A stretch of 64,000 bases of DNA from Bryobacterales bacterium (GTDB lineage: Bacteria; Acidobacteriota; Terriglobia; Bryobacterales; Bryobacteraceae), in assembly GCA_003166865.1 (NCBI GenBank), contig PMUP01000076.1:31651-95650 (forward strand), given 5' to 3'. The translations under genes and the position numbers were made by a program. Below are positions 9,589-18,264 of this stretch, in pieces. Under the pieces are notes generated by a model. It saw only the letters and a list, made by a program, of their open reading frames with translations. It made no database searches and had not been told where the DNA came from. Numbering within the stretch: the first letter of the stretch is position 1; each line of letters starts with the position of its first letter.

Positions 9589-10497
9589 CTATAACGAACG
9601 GCGGGAACGGCGTCTTCGGTACGCCGCAAAGGCGAGCGCGGCCAAACCGACGCCGCAAGGCACAAAGCTAGAGGGCTCCGGAATGACGCTAGTGGTGGTG
9701 TACGCCTGCACATCGTCGATTCCGAGCGTGTCATTTGAAAACCCATTCGCCCAGACTGGAAGCCAAGTGTAGCCGGGTCCGGCGAGATATTGATTTTCGA
9801 GCGGGTCGCCGTCCGAGTCATTCGCAAGGATTTGAGAGGCGAGCGTGGTTCCACCGACAGTGGCTATGGCCAGGGTCGTGTTGGAAATATCGGTTGGGAT
9901 GCCATCCGACTGGCTATAGGTAAACTCAAAGTCGTACCAGCCAGACGTGGTAGCCGTGTAAAGCGGCGATGTTTCGCCATCCAAGCTGATCCCTACGCTG
10001 CTCCCGTTATACGCCAGCCGGAAATTGTGCTCCCCGCCATAACCAGTTCCCCCATTGAGGAGGACATCGTTGGGGGAGGTGGAAGAGGGCGCATCGTCGA
10101 TCCAGAATCCATCCTGGACGCCCGCCGGCATGGTCAACAATGTATTGACGTAAACATCGATCGACTGAGTGAAAGGGCTTCCCGGATAAGGGGCTGCGCT
10201 CGAATTGCCGAACAGGCTGTATCCGCCGGTGCCGTACCCGGGGGAACCCGGAGTAGCCGGTTGATAAGAGTTATCCGAATTGGTGACTTCCGCGTAATAG
10301 CTGCCATCCGCGGCTGTTAGCCCGAGCGAGCCTCCACCGCTTGCTACCCGCGTGATGGTCCCGGTAGTTGTCCCGCTTGTGTCGGGGTACCAGCCGCTGG
10401 TGTCCGTTTCAAATCCCTGGAAGTAAAGCGATGATCCGAAGCTCATTGGCGCAATGGCAAAAGCCAGCGCGATGGAAAACAAGGTCGATTTTGTCAT
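9589..10497 (-). CDS. PEP-CTERM sorting-domain protein
   Basis: 302 residues. A signal peptide (MTKSTLFSIALAFAIAPMSFG) precedes a Gly/Ser/Thr-rich mature region starting SSLYFQGFETDTSGWYPDTSG, with no Cys until the tail. It ends with a classical PEP-CTERM signal: IPEPSS, a hydrophobic stretch and an Arg-rich end (YRRRRSRRS). Such proteins are exported and then processed by an exosortase, whose gene is not in the window. Start uncertain between 10497 and a GTG at 10512. Divergent from the hydrolase gene at 10655, with a perfect palindrome between them. Confidence 0.85.
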   Translation of the reverse strand: MTKSTLFSIALAFAIAPMSFGSSLYFQGFETDTSGWYPDTSGTTTGTITRVASGGGSLGLTAADGSYYAEVTNSDNSYQPATPGSPGYGTGGYSLFGNSSAAPYPGSPFTQSIDVYVNTLLTMPAGVQDGFWIDDAPSSTSPNDVLLNGGTGYGGEHNFRLAYNGSSVGISLDGETSPLYTATTSGWYDFEFTYSQSDGIPTDISNTTLAIATVGGTTLASQILANDSDGDPLENQYLAGPGYTWLPVWANGFSNDTLGIDDVQAYTTTSVIPEPSSFVPCGVGLAALAFAAYRRRRSRRSL

Positions 10498-10548
10498 TAT
10501 TTTTGGGCTCACTAAGTCGTATTGATTGTACGGCGCGCCGCCTCCCTT

Positions 10549-10570
10549 TAGTGGTCAAGTTTGACCACTA
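10549..10570. promoter_or_regulatory. Perfect 22-bp palindrome, probable operator
   Basis: The arm TAGTGGTCAA is followed by the two bases GT and then its exact reverse complement. It sits between the divergent PEP-CTERM gene (start 10497) and the metallo-hydrolase gene (start 10655), where a dimeric repressor could control either or both. The GGTC..GACC core is like sites of GntR-type regulators; no such regulator gene is adjacent. Confidence 0.6.
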
Positions 10571-10654
10571 CGCCTTCGTTTTAGTCCTGATGGTCCTGGG
10601 GGTTTGCATTTTGATCGCGGGAGCGTAGTAAGATTTTGGACGCAGGAGACGAGC

Positions 10655-12148
10655 ATGACGCGAACCATTTCAATTGTTCTGGCGATGGCGATGGCGACGG
10701 CGGCGGTGGTTGCATTCGGCCAGTCCGCCGGTGTGAAAGCGATCGCGAGCGCGGCCGCTGCGCTGGGCGGGAAGGAAAGGATTGTAGCCATTAAGACGCT
10801 GGTGATGGAAGGCTCCGGCGTGGCTCCGAACATCGGGCAGAACCCGCATCCGGAAGGTCCGCTGCCGACTTGGTGGGTGCCCGAGTTCAAACGAAAGATC
10901 GATTTAGCGAAAGCCCAAGCGCGCACCGAGCAGCACCGCATCGGGATGTTTCCCTTTGCGCTCCCAACCGACAACCGGCTGAGCCAGGGTCTGGATGGCG
11001 AGGTAGCGTTCAACATCAACGCCGAAGGCCGCGCGCAGCGTGCTTCAGACGCGGCTGTAGTGGATCGCCGCATTGAGATGCTGGGGACGCCGGTGACGAT
11101 TGTGCGAGCCGCTCTCGATCCGGGCGCGAAGGTCGGCGCTCCTCGCCAGAACAAATTAAAAAAGCCGGGCGCACGCGAGATGGTCGACATCGTTACCGCA
11201 AAGGGCGACAAGTTGACGCTCGCGCTGGATGCGACCACGCATCTGCCCGCGTCGGTGAGTTGGATGACGGTGAGCGAAAACCTGGGTGACGTCGTCAACA
11301 CCACCTCGTTTGAAGACTACGAAACGGTGAGCGGCATCCAGCTCCCCAGGCGCTATGTCACGAAGATCGATTTCCGGGATTGGACGAGCGGGGATTTCCA
11401 CGTCTCGAAAAACACCGTGGATGGCGACGTGGGTGAGCTCGCCGCGCCTGCCGCAGTGAAGAGCGCCGCCGCGCCGGCTCCTCCGGTTATTTCCGTGGAC
11501 GCCCAGCCAGTCGCTAAGGGCATCTGGTGGCTGGCGGGCACCGGCGGCAATGCTTTCAGCATCCTGTTTGAGTTTGACGATCATCTGACGTTGTTTGAGG
11601 CGCCGACCAGCGAGGCTCGCACGAGGGCCGTGATCGACAAAGCGCGCGCCTTGGCGCCGAATAAACCGCTGACGGAAGTGATTGTGACGCATCATCACTT
11701 CGATCACACCGGAGGCTTGCGCACCGCGGTGGCCGAGGGCCTCACGGTGATCTCGCACCAGGGCAATGAGAGCATCTTCAAGGAAATGACTTCACGCCAA
11801 GCGACCCTCAAGCCGGATCTGCTGACGAAGTCCGGTAAGACGCTGAAGTTTCGCGGCATGGACGACACGCTGGTGCTCAAGGACGGCTCGATGGAAGTCG
11901 ATCTTTTTCGATTGCACGACAACACGCACTCGCCGTACCTGATTGCCGCATTTGTCCCGCGCGATAATCTGCTGGTCGAGGGCGATTTGATCGATATGAC
12001 CTGGTTCAAGCATCCCTGGGCGGAAAACTATCGCCAGAATTTGGCGATGCGAAAGATTCACTTCGCCAAAGACATCCCGGTACACGGCCGCATCGCGACG
12101 TTCGATGAGGAGATGGCCGCGCTCGCGGAGATGGAGAAGCGAAATTAG
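10655..12148 (+). CDS. Secreted metallo-beta-lactamase-fold hydrolase
   Basis: 497 residues. Signal peptide (MTRTISIVLAMAMATAAVVAFGQ), an N-terminal region of about 270 residues without a known domain, then a metallo-beta-lactamase domain with the zinc motif THHHFDHTGG near residue 350 and further ligands towards the C-terminus (LLVEGDLIDMTW). ATG at 10655 has the ribosome-binding site GCAGGAGA; the upstream part of the frame is not signal-like. Periplasmic hydrolase of unknown substrate. It ends three bases from the convergent amidohydrolase gene. Confidence 0.85.
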   Translation: MTRTISIVLAMAMATAAVVAFGQSAGVKAIASAAAALGGKERIVAIKTLVMEGSGVAPNIGQNPHPEGPLPTWWVPEFKRKIDLAKAQARTEQHRIGMFPFALPTDNRLSQGLDGEVAFNINAEGRAQRASDAAVVDRRIEMLGTPVTIVRAALDPGAKVGAPRQNKLKKPGAREMVDIVTAKGDKLTLALDATTHLPASVSWMTVSENLGDVVNTTSFEDYETVSGIQLPRRYVTKIDFRDWTSGDFHVSKNTVDGDVGELAAPAAVKSAAAPAPPVISVDAQPVAKGIWWLAGTGGNAFSILFEFDDHLTLFEAPTSEARTRAVIDKARALAPNKPLTEVIVTHHHFDHTGGLRTAVAEGLTVISHQGNESIFKEMTSRQATLKPDLLTKSGKTLKFRGMDDTLVLKDGSMEVDLFRLHDNTHSPYLIAAFVPRDNLLVEGDLIDMTWFKHPWAENYRQNLAMRKIHFAKDIPVHGRIATFDEEMAALAEMEKRN

Positions 12149-12151
12149 CGG

Positions 12152-13882
12152 CTACTTTTGAATGGCGATCGGCGAAGCGGCATCCTGGTAAACCACGCGC
12201 CCGCCGAAGAGGGTGAGTTCGCACTTCAGGTTCTTGATGTCCGCCGCGGGCATGCTGTAGAGGTCATGATCCCAGACTGCGATGTCGGCATCCTTGCCTG
12301 GCTCGATGGTTCCGATTCTGTCTTCGAGAAACAATTGCCGGGCGGCCCATGCGGTGTAGGAGCGTAGCGCGGTGTGGACGTCGATTGCTTCGGCCGTTCC
12401 AAACGGATGCGCGCCGTACACGCCCTTCAGCGTTTCGCGTTCGAGGGAGGCCCAAATTCCGTAGCGCGCGGCATAAGGAGTGACGTCATAGTCTGACCCT
12501 CCGGCCCACTGGACGCCTTTCGCGAGCCAGGTTTTGAACGGCTCTAACCGCTGGGAGCGTTGGGGACCGAAATTGCCCGCATAGGTGTCGCCGATCCACC
12601 ACATGAACGGGGCCTGCGCCTCGGGGTAACCGGCGTCGTATTGTTTTTGCAAAGACGCCATCACAGCGATGGCGTGATCGGTCGGGATGTTGCAGTGAAT
12701 GATGCTGTGACGCAGCCCGCGCGTGGGCTTCTCTTTTAGAACTTCGGCGTAGGTATCCACCACCCAGTCAATCGCGCGGTCTCCGATGGCGTGGGTGCCG
12801 ACGTGAACGCCGGCCTGGTGGAACAAGCGGACCATCTGGCGATATATTTCGGGATCGGTGGCCGGGTAGCCCACGTTGGTGCCGTCGACATCCGTGCGGT
12901 TTTTATTCCAAGGCTGGTGCATCCAAGCGGTGCGCGCGCCGCCGCTGCCGTCCATGAAGATTTTGGCGCCGCCGGAAAGCAACAGGCCATCGCCCAGCGA
13001 AGCAGGAGGTTTGGGAAGCGCGGAAATACGCGCCAGAGCCTGCCGCGCGGATTCCAGTGTGTGGCCGGAGTCCCAGAGCACGAAGACGCGCTCATCCAGT
13101 TTGTTCTGACGTAGGAGCTCGCGGTAGGCGTCCCACATGGGTGGCGTGAGATCCGGGTCCTTCACGGCAGTCATGCCTTCGCGATGCAAGCCCTCGATCG
13201 AATGCAAGATTCCACGTTGCCATTGCTGCGGCGTAGGGGGAGGAGTGAGACTCACCATCAAGTCCTTCGCCGATTCCTTCAACACGCCCGTAGGGTTGCC
13301 CTGGGCGTCGCGGTCGATGGTGCCCGCGGGCGGGTCGGGCGTGGAGGCAGTGATGTGCGCGAGCTTCAGCGCGTAACTGTTGGCGACTCCGTAATGGCCG
13401 GTGGTGTGCATCAGCCACACAGGATTGTTGGGTGTGACTTTGTCCAGGTCGGACGCTAACAGGTAACGACGCTCAGCCAGCTTGCCTTCGTCCCATCCCG
13501 CGCCGACCAGCCATTCGCCGGGCTTTAACGTAGCCGCCTTCTCGCGGATTTTTTCCACCGCCTCGCTCACTCGTTGGACGTCGTTCAGCACGACGCTGAA
13601 TAGCTCGTCGACACCGCTGGCGGCGTAGTGGCCGTGGGTGTCGATCAATCCGGGAGTAGCGGTGAGGCCGTGAAGATCGACGATTCGTGTGGCGGGAGTG
13701 GCGCGGCGCTGGATCTCGGCAGTGGATCCCACCGCGACAATTTTGCCTTTGGCGATGGCGACAGCTTCAACGATGGAGTCCTTCGCGTCGACGGTCAGGA
13801 TTTTGCCGTGGATCAGGATCAGGTCTGGAGTCTGTGCCGCGGCAATCCAAGCTACGGCCAAAAGCAGAAGGATGGGTCTCAT
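12152..13882 (-). CDS. Secreted amidohydrolase (YtcJ-like, Amidohydro_3)
   Basis: 576 residues with a short signal peptide (MRPILLLLAVAWIAAAQ). The metal-dependent hydrolase pattern is complete: an N-terminal beta-part (DLILIHGKILTVDAKDSIVEAVAIAKGKI), GLIDTHGHY for the first metal ligands, an internal HAIGDRAIDW and a C-terminal GKDADIAVWDHD. YtcJ-like enzymes hydrolyse N-acyl or imide bonds; the substrate cannot be told. It follows serC by nine bases on the same strand and is probably co-transcribed with it, although a metabolic link is not evident. Confidence 0.88.
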   Translation of the reverse strand: MRPILLLLAVAWIAAAQTPDLILIHGKILTVDAKDSIVEAVAIAKGKIVAVGSTAEIQRRATPATRIVDLHGLTATPGLIDTHGHYAASGVDELFSVVLNDVQRVSEAVEKIREKAATLKPGEWLVGAGWDEGKLAERRYLLASDLDKVTPNNPVWLMHTTGHYGVANSYALKLAHITASTPDPPAGTIDRDAQGNPTGVLKESAKDLMVSLTPPPTPQQWQRGILHSIEGLHREGMTAVKDPDLTPPMWDAYRELLRQNKLDERVFVLWDSGHTLESARQALARISALPKPPASLGDGLLLSGGAKIFMDGSGGARTAWMHQPWNKNRTDVDGTNVGYPATDPEIYRQMVRLFHQAGVHVGTHAIGDRAIDWVVDTYAEVLKEKPTRGLRHSIIHCNIPTDHAIAVMASLQKQYDAGYPEAQAPFMWWIGDTYAGNFGPQRSQRLEPFKTWLAKGVQWAGGSDYDVTPYAARYGIWASLERETLKGVYGAHPFGTAEAIDVHTALRSYTAWAARQLFLEDRIGTIEPGKDADIAVWDHDLYSMPAADIKNLKCELTLFGGRVVYQDAASPIAIQK

Positions 13883-13891
13883 GACAGACCA

Positions 13892-15055
13892 TCATAGAGC
13901 ACGCGCAAAGGAGTCCCGGGCCGAAGCGTAGGCCCAATCGAGCCAGGGAAGAAGAGTCTGGATGTCGGAGGTCTCAACCGTGGCGCCACCCCAAACCCGC
14001 AGTCCGACGGGCGCATCGCGATACGCGCCGATGTCGTAAGCGGCGCGTTCCTTCTCCAGGGTGGACACGATGGACTTGGCGTGCGCGCTTTGATCGTCGG
14101 CGGAGAGCGAGGTGAAGGCCGGGTCCTTGATCTTGAGGCAAATGGAAGTGCTCGACCGGGTGGATTTTTCTTCGGCCAGGAATGCGGCCCAGGACGACTG
14201 CGCGACCCAGTCCTCGATGCACTTCAGATTGGCGATGGAACGCGCGATGAGCGCCGGCAGACCGCCGATGGATTCCGCCCACTGCAAGCCGTCCAGAGCA
14301 TCCTCGACGCACAGCATGGAGGGCGTGTTGATGGTCTCGCCTTCGAAGATCCCTTCGATCAATTTGCTGCCTTTGGTCATCTGAAAAATCTTAGGCAAGG
14401 GGCGATCCGGGATGAAGGTTTCCAGGCGCTGGACCGCTCTGGGACTGAGCGCGAGCATTCCATGCGCGCCCTCGCCGCCGAGCACTTTTTGCCAGGACCA
14501 GGTGACCACGTCCAGCTTGTCCCACGGGATGTCCATCGCGAAGACCGCCGAAGTGGCGTCGCAGACGGAGAGTCCTTGGCGATCGGCGGCGATCCAGTCA
14601 CCGTTGGGAATCCGCACGCCAGAAGTGGTTCCGTTCCAGGCGAAGACGACGTCGCGGGTCCAGTCCACTTGATGGAGATCGGGGAGCTGGCCGTAATCGG
14701 CGTTGAAGACGCGAAGATCTTTCAGCCGGAGCTGGTTTTTGCAATCGGTGGCCCAGCCGCTGCTAAAGGCCTCCCAAGCCAGGATGTCCACGCCGCGTTC
14801 GCCGAGCAGCGACCATAGCGCCATTTCAACCGCGCCAGTATCGGAAGCGGGAACAATACCGAGCACGTACGCGCCGGGAATGCCGAGCACTTTCTTACTG
14901 CGCTCGATAACATCCGCGAGTTTATGCTTGCCGATTTTGGCGCGGTGCGATCGTCCGAGCGCCGCATCCTTGAGCGCGTCCAAGTTCCAGCCTGGGCGTT
15001 TGGCACAAGGTCCGGAGGAAAAGCAGGGATTCTTAGGAGTTTGAGAAGGCTTCAT
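13892..15055 (-). CDS. serC: Phosphoserine aminotransferase (SerC, second type)
   Basis: PLP enzyme converting 3-phosphohydroxypyruvate and glutamate to phosphoserine in serine synthesis. 387 residues beginning [23 protein letters not shown] and running through [19 protein letters not shown] to [15 protein letters not shown], where the Lys after WSWQ is the PLP lysine. This is the SerC type seen in Alphaproteobacteria and Methanosarcina, not the E. coli type. The start is placed where the family begins; the upstream in-frame part is made of a tandem DNA repeat. No clear ribosome-binding site. Confidence 0.9.
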   Translation of the reverse strand: MKPSQTPKNPCFSSGPCAKRPGWNLDALKDAALGRSHRAKIGKHKLADVIERSKKVLGIPGAYVLGIVPASDTGAVEMALWSLLGERGVDILAWEAFSSGWATDCKNQLRLKDLRVFNADYGQLPDLHQVDWTRDVVFAWNGTTSGVRIPNGDWIAADRQGLSVCDATSAVFAMDIPWDKLDVVTWSWQKVLGGEGAHGMLALSPRAVQRLETFIPDRPLPKIFQMTKGSKLIEGIFEGETINTPSMLCVEDALDGLQWAESIGGLPALIARSIANLKCIEDWVAQSSWAAFLAEEKSTRSSTSICLKIKDPAFTSLSADDQSAHAKSIVSTLEKERAAYDIGAYRDAPVGLRVWGGATVETSDIQTLLPWLDWAYASARDSFARAL

Positions 15056-15060
15056 TTCGA

Positions 15061-15112
15061 GTTCAAGAACAGCGAGTTCAAGAACCAGCTTAGCGAAGGT
15101 TCCGACTGGAAC
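15061..15112. promoter_or_regulatory. Three GTTC..GAAC dyads directly upstream of serC
   Basis: GTTCAAGAAC occurs at 15061-15070 and again at 15076-15085, exactly 15 bases apart, and a third dyad with arms GTTCC/GGAAC spans 15099-15112. The first is five bases from the serC start codon. This spacing looks like a cooperative operator, but the two tandem copies could also be a simple 15-bp duplication. Confidence 0.4.
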
Positions 15113-15190
15113 GATCAATCTCCAGACGCGAGGGCCTCGAACGTAGCGCGTCCGAGGCCATAGCAAGCGATCGTAGTAGTGGCTCGTTCT

Positions 15191-15604
15191 TCAGTCCGAA
15201 TTCGCTTTCGCCGCGGCCGCCGCCTGGGGTGGTAGGAATTCAATACCGGTTCTGTCACCAGAATAGAACCAGGTGCGCAGCGCGGGGAGCTGCCCAGCGG
15301 GAGTTTCATAAAATGTAACGCGCGTGCCACCGCTCGGCTCGAGTCGATAGGCGGAAATAGCCAACTCAGTGCCAATCAGGTGGGTTTCGTCACGATTGAA
15401 GATCTCGACGATTTGCCGATTTGACGGCGAGCCGAGAAGCTTCAGCACGTATTCGCCCGGCGGCAATACGACGCCTTCCACCGCAACCTGTTCGTTGATT
15501 GTAATGATCGTTTTCTTGTCCCAATCGTCGGCTTTCAGTGACGGGACTAATGCACCCACCAAACTGGCTCCCAGCAGCGCGGATGCTTGCAAATACCGAA
15601 ACAT
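15191..15604 (-). CDS. Secreted protein of unknown function
   Basis: 137 residues. Signal peptide (MFRYLQASALLGASLVGALVPSLKA), then a beta-rich domain starting DDWDKKTIITINEQVAVEGVVLPPGEYVLKLL and continuing FNRDETHLIGTELAISAYRLEP and WFYSGDRTGIEFLPP. I know this as a recurrent acidobacterial secreted family without function. ATG at 15604 has GGAAAGGAAG upstream. Divergent from the DUF4440 gene. Confidence 0.75.
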   Translation of the reverse strand: MFRYLQASALLGASLVGALVPSLKADDWDKKTIITINEQVAVEGVVLPPGEYVLKLLGSPSNRQIVEIFNRDETHLIGTELAISAYRLEPSGGTRVTFYETPAGQLPALRTWFYSGDRTGIEFLPPQAAAAAKANSD

Positions 15605-15743
15605 AATCTTCTTCCTTTCCGTAGTCCAATTCAAAATTCAAACCCACTTAAGTGACGATTGGAGCGTGGCGGAAGCACGTAAAACTTTTGTAAAGGTCTC
15701 AGGGAGCGGCCGGAAGAGGTTGTGGGCGCGTATATTGGTTCTC

Positions 15744-16583
15744 ATGCGAGTTCTCCTGATTGCGTTATGTGTTGCGTTATTCGTTGCGTTATCGGCAACG
15801 CTGGTTTACGCCGGCCAGGATGATCCGGCAATGCTTCAGGCCGATCGCGCTTTTGTCGAGGCCGCGGCAAAGGCGGACAAGCCCGCGCTTGGGAAACTTC
15901 TCGACGCGGATTTCACATGGACGGATTTTGAGGGGAGGACCCTGACGAAGGCTGAGGTTTTGCGAGATCCGCCGAAGCCCTCAATCACGAACCAGAACGA
16001 TGCTCAGTTGAAGCATTACGCCTACGGCGAAATTGGAGATGTTCAGGCGAACCTCGGGAGAACGCACGTGCTGGGCGTGTGGGTGAAGCGTCGCGGAGGC
16101 TGGAAGGCCATCGTCTATCAAGAAGTACTGTCGCTGGATGCGCCGCCTTCCTTTGCGCCCGGGGCGGGGAAGGATTGTGAAAACCCCTGCAAGACGGTCG
16201 CGTACAAACCGAAGAATGAAACTGAGCAGCAGGTGGTCAGTGCGTACTCGAAGCTGGAGACGGCGGCGATGGCCCACAATTCGGCAGTCTTCGCGACAGT
16301 GGTGGCCGATGAGTTCGTGGCGGCCAGCTCCAATAGCAACAAAATCTACGACAAGCGCGGGCGGATGGAAGACTTCGACCATTCGAAAAATGGCGGGCTT
16401 GCTCCCTCGCCGCTGGTGTCAGCGCGAATGTTCGATTTCGGCGAGGCGGTTTTGATGACGTCGGAACACCGGCCCGATCGCGGAAAGCCGCTGCACGTTA
16501 CGCGGGTGTGGGTTCGGCGAGACGGAAGCTGGGTGGAAACGTTGAGCTATCAAACTTCGGCGAAAGCTAGAGCAGATCCTTAG
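15744..16583 (+). CDS. Secreted protein with two DUF4440/SnoaL-like domains
   Basis: 279 residues. A signal peptide (MRVLLIALCVALFVALSATLVYA) is encoded by three near-identical 12-base units containing TTGCGTTAT. Two NTF2-like domains follow: the first begins DPAMLQADRAFVEAAAKADKPALGKLLDADFTWTD, the second EQQVVSAYSKLETAAMAHNSAVFATVVADEFVAAS, each ending in a WV(K/R)R strand with Gly-Trp. Such domains bind small ligands or are catalytic; the role here is unknown. Its 3' end overlaps the convergent membrane-protein gene by 17 bases. Confidence 0.8.
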   Translation: MRVLLIALCVALFVALSATLVYAGQDDPAMLQADRAFVEAAAKADKPALGKLLDADFTWTDFEGRTLTKAEVLRDPPKPSITNQNDAQLKHYAYGEIGDVQANLGRTHVLGVWVKRRGGWKAIVYQEVLSLDAPPSFAPGAGKDCENPCKTVAYKPKNETEQQVVSAYSKLETAAMAHNSAVFATVVADEFVAASSNSNKIYDKRGRMEDFDHSKNGGLAPSPLVSARMFDFGEAVLMTSEHRPDRGKPLHVTRVWVRRDGSWVETLSYQTSAKARADP

Positions 16584-16923
16584 CCGCCACCCGCCGCTCT
16601 TCGACCTCGCGATACCTCTTGAGTATGACCACCGAGTTCGCGCCCACAACCAGCGTGCCGACCGCGCCAGGCAGCAGGAGGCCGTACCAAACGCCCCACG
16701 GCTGCCCATTGATCAGCGCCACCAACCCTACGATGAGAAGAGCGACCGCCACCGCCCACAATGTGAACCAGGCTCGGAGTATGAATTCCCTGGCACGGCC
16801 GCGAGGCACGAGCCAGCCCACCAGCCCTCCCATCAATCCAGCGGCTACGCCGTATGCCGTGCCCGGAATCCAAGCGTATTGATTCGGGTCAAACCATGCT
16901 GTGACAAACAATGGCTGTATCAT
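16567..16923 (-). CDS. Small multi-pass membrane protein
   Basis: 118 residues, three to four predicted membrane segments (AYGVAAGLMGGLVGWLVP; FTLWAVAVALLIVGLVALING; GLLLPGAVGTLVVGANSVVIL) and a charged C-terminal tail (KRYREVEERRVAAKDLL). The ATG directly follows the stop of the DUF2089 gene (TAA then ATG), so the two form one unit. This resembles small membrane proteins paired with a helix-turn-helix regulator; function unknown. Confidence 0.75.
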   Translation of the reverse strand: MIQPLFVTAWFDPNQYAWIPGTAYGVAAGLMGGLVGWLVPRGRAREFILRAWFTLWAVAVALLIVGLVALINGQPWGVWYGLLLPGAVGTLVVGANSVVILKRYREVEERRVAAKDLL

Positions 16924-17229
16924 TTATTTCGTCCTTTCGTCCGCCACTGAGCGATGAGCTTTCCACAGTTCTCGCGCGAGGGCAGCCGACATTTTTCCAT
17001 CCGCCACCAGCACGTGCAGTTTGCGCTGGAACGAATCAACGACTTTCGGGTCCTCAGCCGCCTGCACCTTCGCGATCAACCGGTCAAGCCGGGAGCGCAG
17101 GGTCGGATAGGACACTTCATACTCATCACACAGAGCTTTCAGCGACCCCGAGCTGAGGACAAATCGCTTCAGAAACTGCAGGTCTTCCTCGTCCAGCACT
17201 TCCAGCCAGGGTGGCTGCGGCTCCTTCAT
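16924..17229 (-). CDS. DUF2089 family putative transcription regulator
   Basis: 101 residues. The core LDEEDLQFLKRFVLSSGSLKALCDEYEVSYPTLRSRLDRLI is a DUF2089-type helix-turn-helix: SYPTLRSRLDRL is the recognition helix. The C-terminal half is helical and charged. ATG at 17229 is preferred to GTG at 17244 because the latter lies upstream of the predicted transcription start. A near-consensus promoter ends six bases before the ATG, so the mRNA is probably leaderless. It is followed without spacing by a membrane-protein gene, likely its target or sensor partner (inference). Confidence 0.8.
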   Translation of the reverse strand: MKEPQPPWLEVLDEEDLQFLKRFVLSSGSLKALCDEYEVSYPTLRSRLDRLIAKVQAAEDPKVVDSFQRKLHVLVADGKMSAALARELWKAHRSVADERTK

Positions 17230-17235
17230 AAACTT

Positions 17236-17264
17236 AAGATACACCTAAAGTTTATTAAAGTCAA
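17236..17264 (-). promoter_or_regulatory. Promoter of the DUF2089/membrane operon
   Basis: On the minus strand TTGACT (17264-17259), 17 bases, then TATCTT (17241-17236), and six bases later the ATG. The spacer region contains the direct repeat ACTTTA at 10-base distance, and AACTT/AAGTT arms flank the -10; these could be an autoregulatory operator. Confidence 0.65.
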
Positions 17265-17343
17265 GAAAGTTGATCTGGGCTTCAATAAAATTTAGAGCCG
17301 GAAAACCGGGAGGTAGGGCAGCCGTACAATATAGGAGGCCGGA

Positions 17344-18264
17344 ATGCCATTGCTTATGATGAACCGTTGGATGTTTTTTGCGCTCGGGAGCCTGTTCGCC
17401 GCCCACGCCCGAGCCCAGATGCCACAACCTCTCATGAAGGAAGACACGGTCAAAATATCCGATCACGTCTGGGCCATAATGGGATTTCCGAACATCGCCA
17501 TTATTGTGGGCGATCGTGCCACGCTGGTGGTGGACACAGGCCTGGGGCCGCGCAACGGAGCCACGGTGGCGCGCGCCGCCGCCAAGCTTTCCAAGGCTCC
17601 CAAACTTTTCCTCACCACCACGCATTTTCATCCGGAGCACGCCGGCGGTGATGCGGGCTTCCCGGCGGGAACCATTCTGATCCGCAATACGGTTCAGCAG
17701 CAGGAGATGGAACAGCACGGGCTTGAAATCGTCGATCGTTTTCGCGCGATGTCGGCGCAGAACGCGGACCTGCTGAAAGACGTCCACGCGTTTCGCACTC
17801 CCGACATTCTTTTCGCGGACGAAGCGAAGGTGGATTTGGGCGGCGGCGTCACGGCCAGGATGTTGTGGCTGGGCGGAGGTCACACGAAGGGCGATGAACT
17901 GACGTTGGTTGAACCCGATGGGACGCTGGTGTCGGGCGACATCGTGCAGAACAAGGTGGTCCCGGGCGTTGCCGCCGACGGAGGAACTGCTTCCAGCTGG
18001 ATCGCTGTTCTCGAGAAGCTGGCTGGGCTCAACGTGCAGCACGTTCTGCCGGATCACAGCCCGCCCGGCGACGGTTCGCTGATTACATCCGAACGGAATT
18101 TTATCAGCGATGTCCAGGCGCGCGCGCTGGCGCTCAAGCGGCGAGGCGTTTCCGCCGAGGATGCCGGCAAGCAGCTCAGCGTGGAACTCAAAACCAAGTA
18201 CGCGGACTGGCCGAGCATGAATGTCGCGGGCCTGGTGCAGCGCATCTATGCTGAAGCGCAGTGA
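17344..18264 (+). CDS. Secreted metallo-beta-lactamase-fold hydrolase (HxHxEH variant)
   Basis: 306 residues with a signal peptide (MNRWMFFALGSLFAAHARAQ). The metallo-beta-lactamase domain includes VVDTGLGPRNG, the zinc motif THFHPEHAGG, GGGHTKGDELTLVEPDGTLVSGD and LPDHSPPG. The usual Asp of HxHxDH is Glu here, which may alter the second zinc site. AGGAGG stands five bases before ATG 17344. Its stop overlaps the start of the next small gene (GTGA). Periplasmic; substrate unknown. Confidence 0.85.
   Translation: MPLLMMNRWMFFALGSLFAAHARAQMPQPLMKEDTVKISDHVWAIMGFPNIAIIVGDRATLVVDTGLGPRNGATVARAAAKLSKAPKLFLTTTHFHPEHAGGDAGFPAGTILIRNTVQQQEMEQHGLEIVDRFRAMSAQNADLLKDVHAFRTPDILFADEAKVDLGGGVTARMLWLGGGHTKGDELTLVEPDGTLVSGDIVQNKVVPGVAADGGTASSWIAVLEKLAGLNVQHVLPDHSPPGDGSLITSERNFISDVQARALALKRRGVSAEDAGKQLSVELKTKYADWPSMNVAGLVQRIYAEAQ

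Noticed and set aside
15055..15166. Upstream extension of serC by 37 codons
   Set aside because: The extension is made of the tandem GTTCAAGAAC repeat and does not match the SerC N-terminus.
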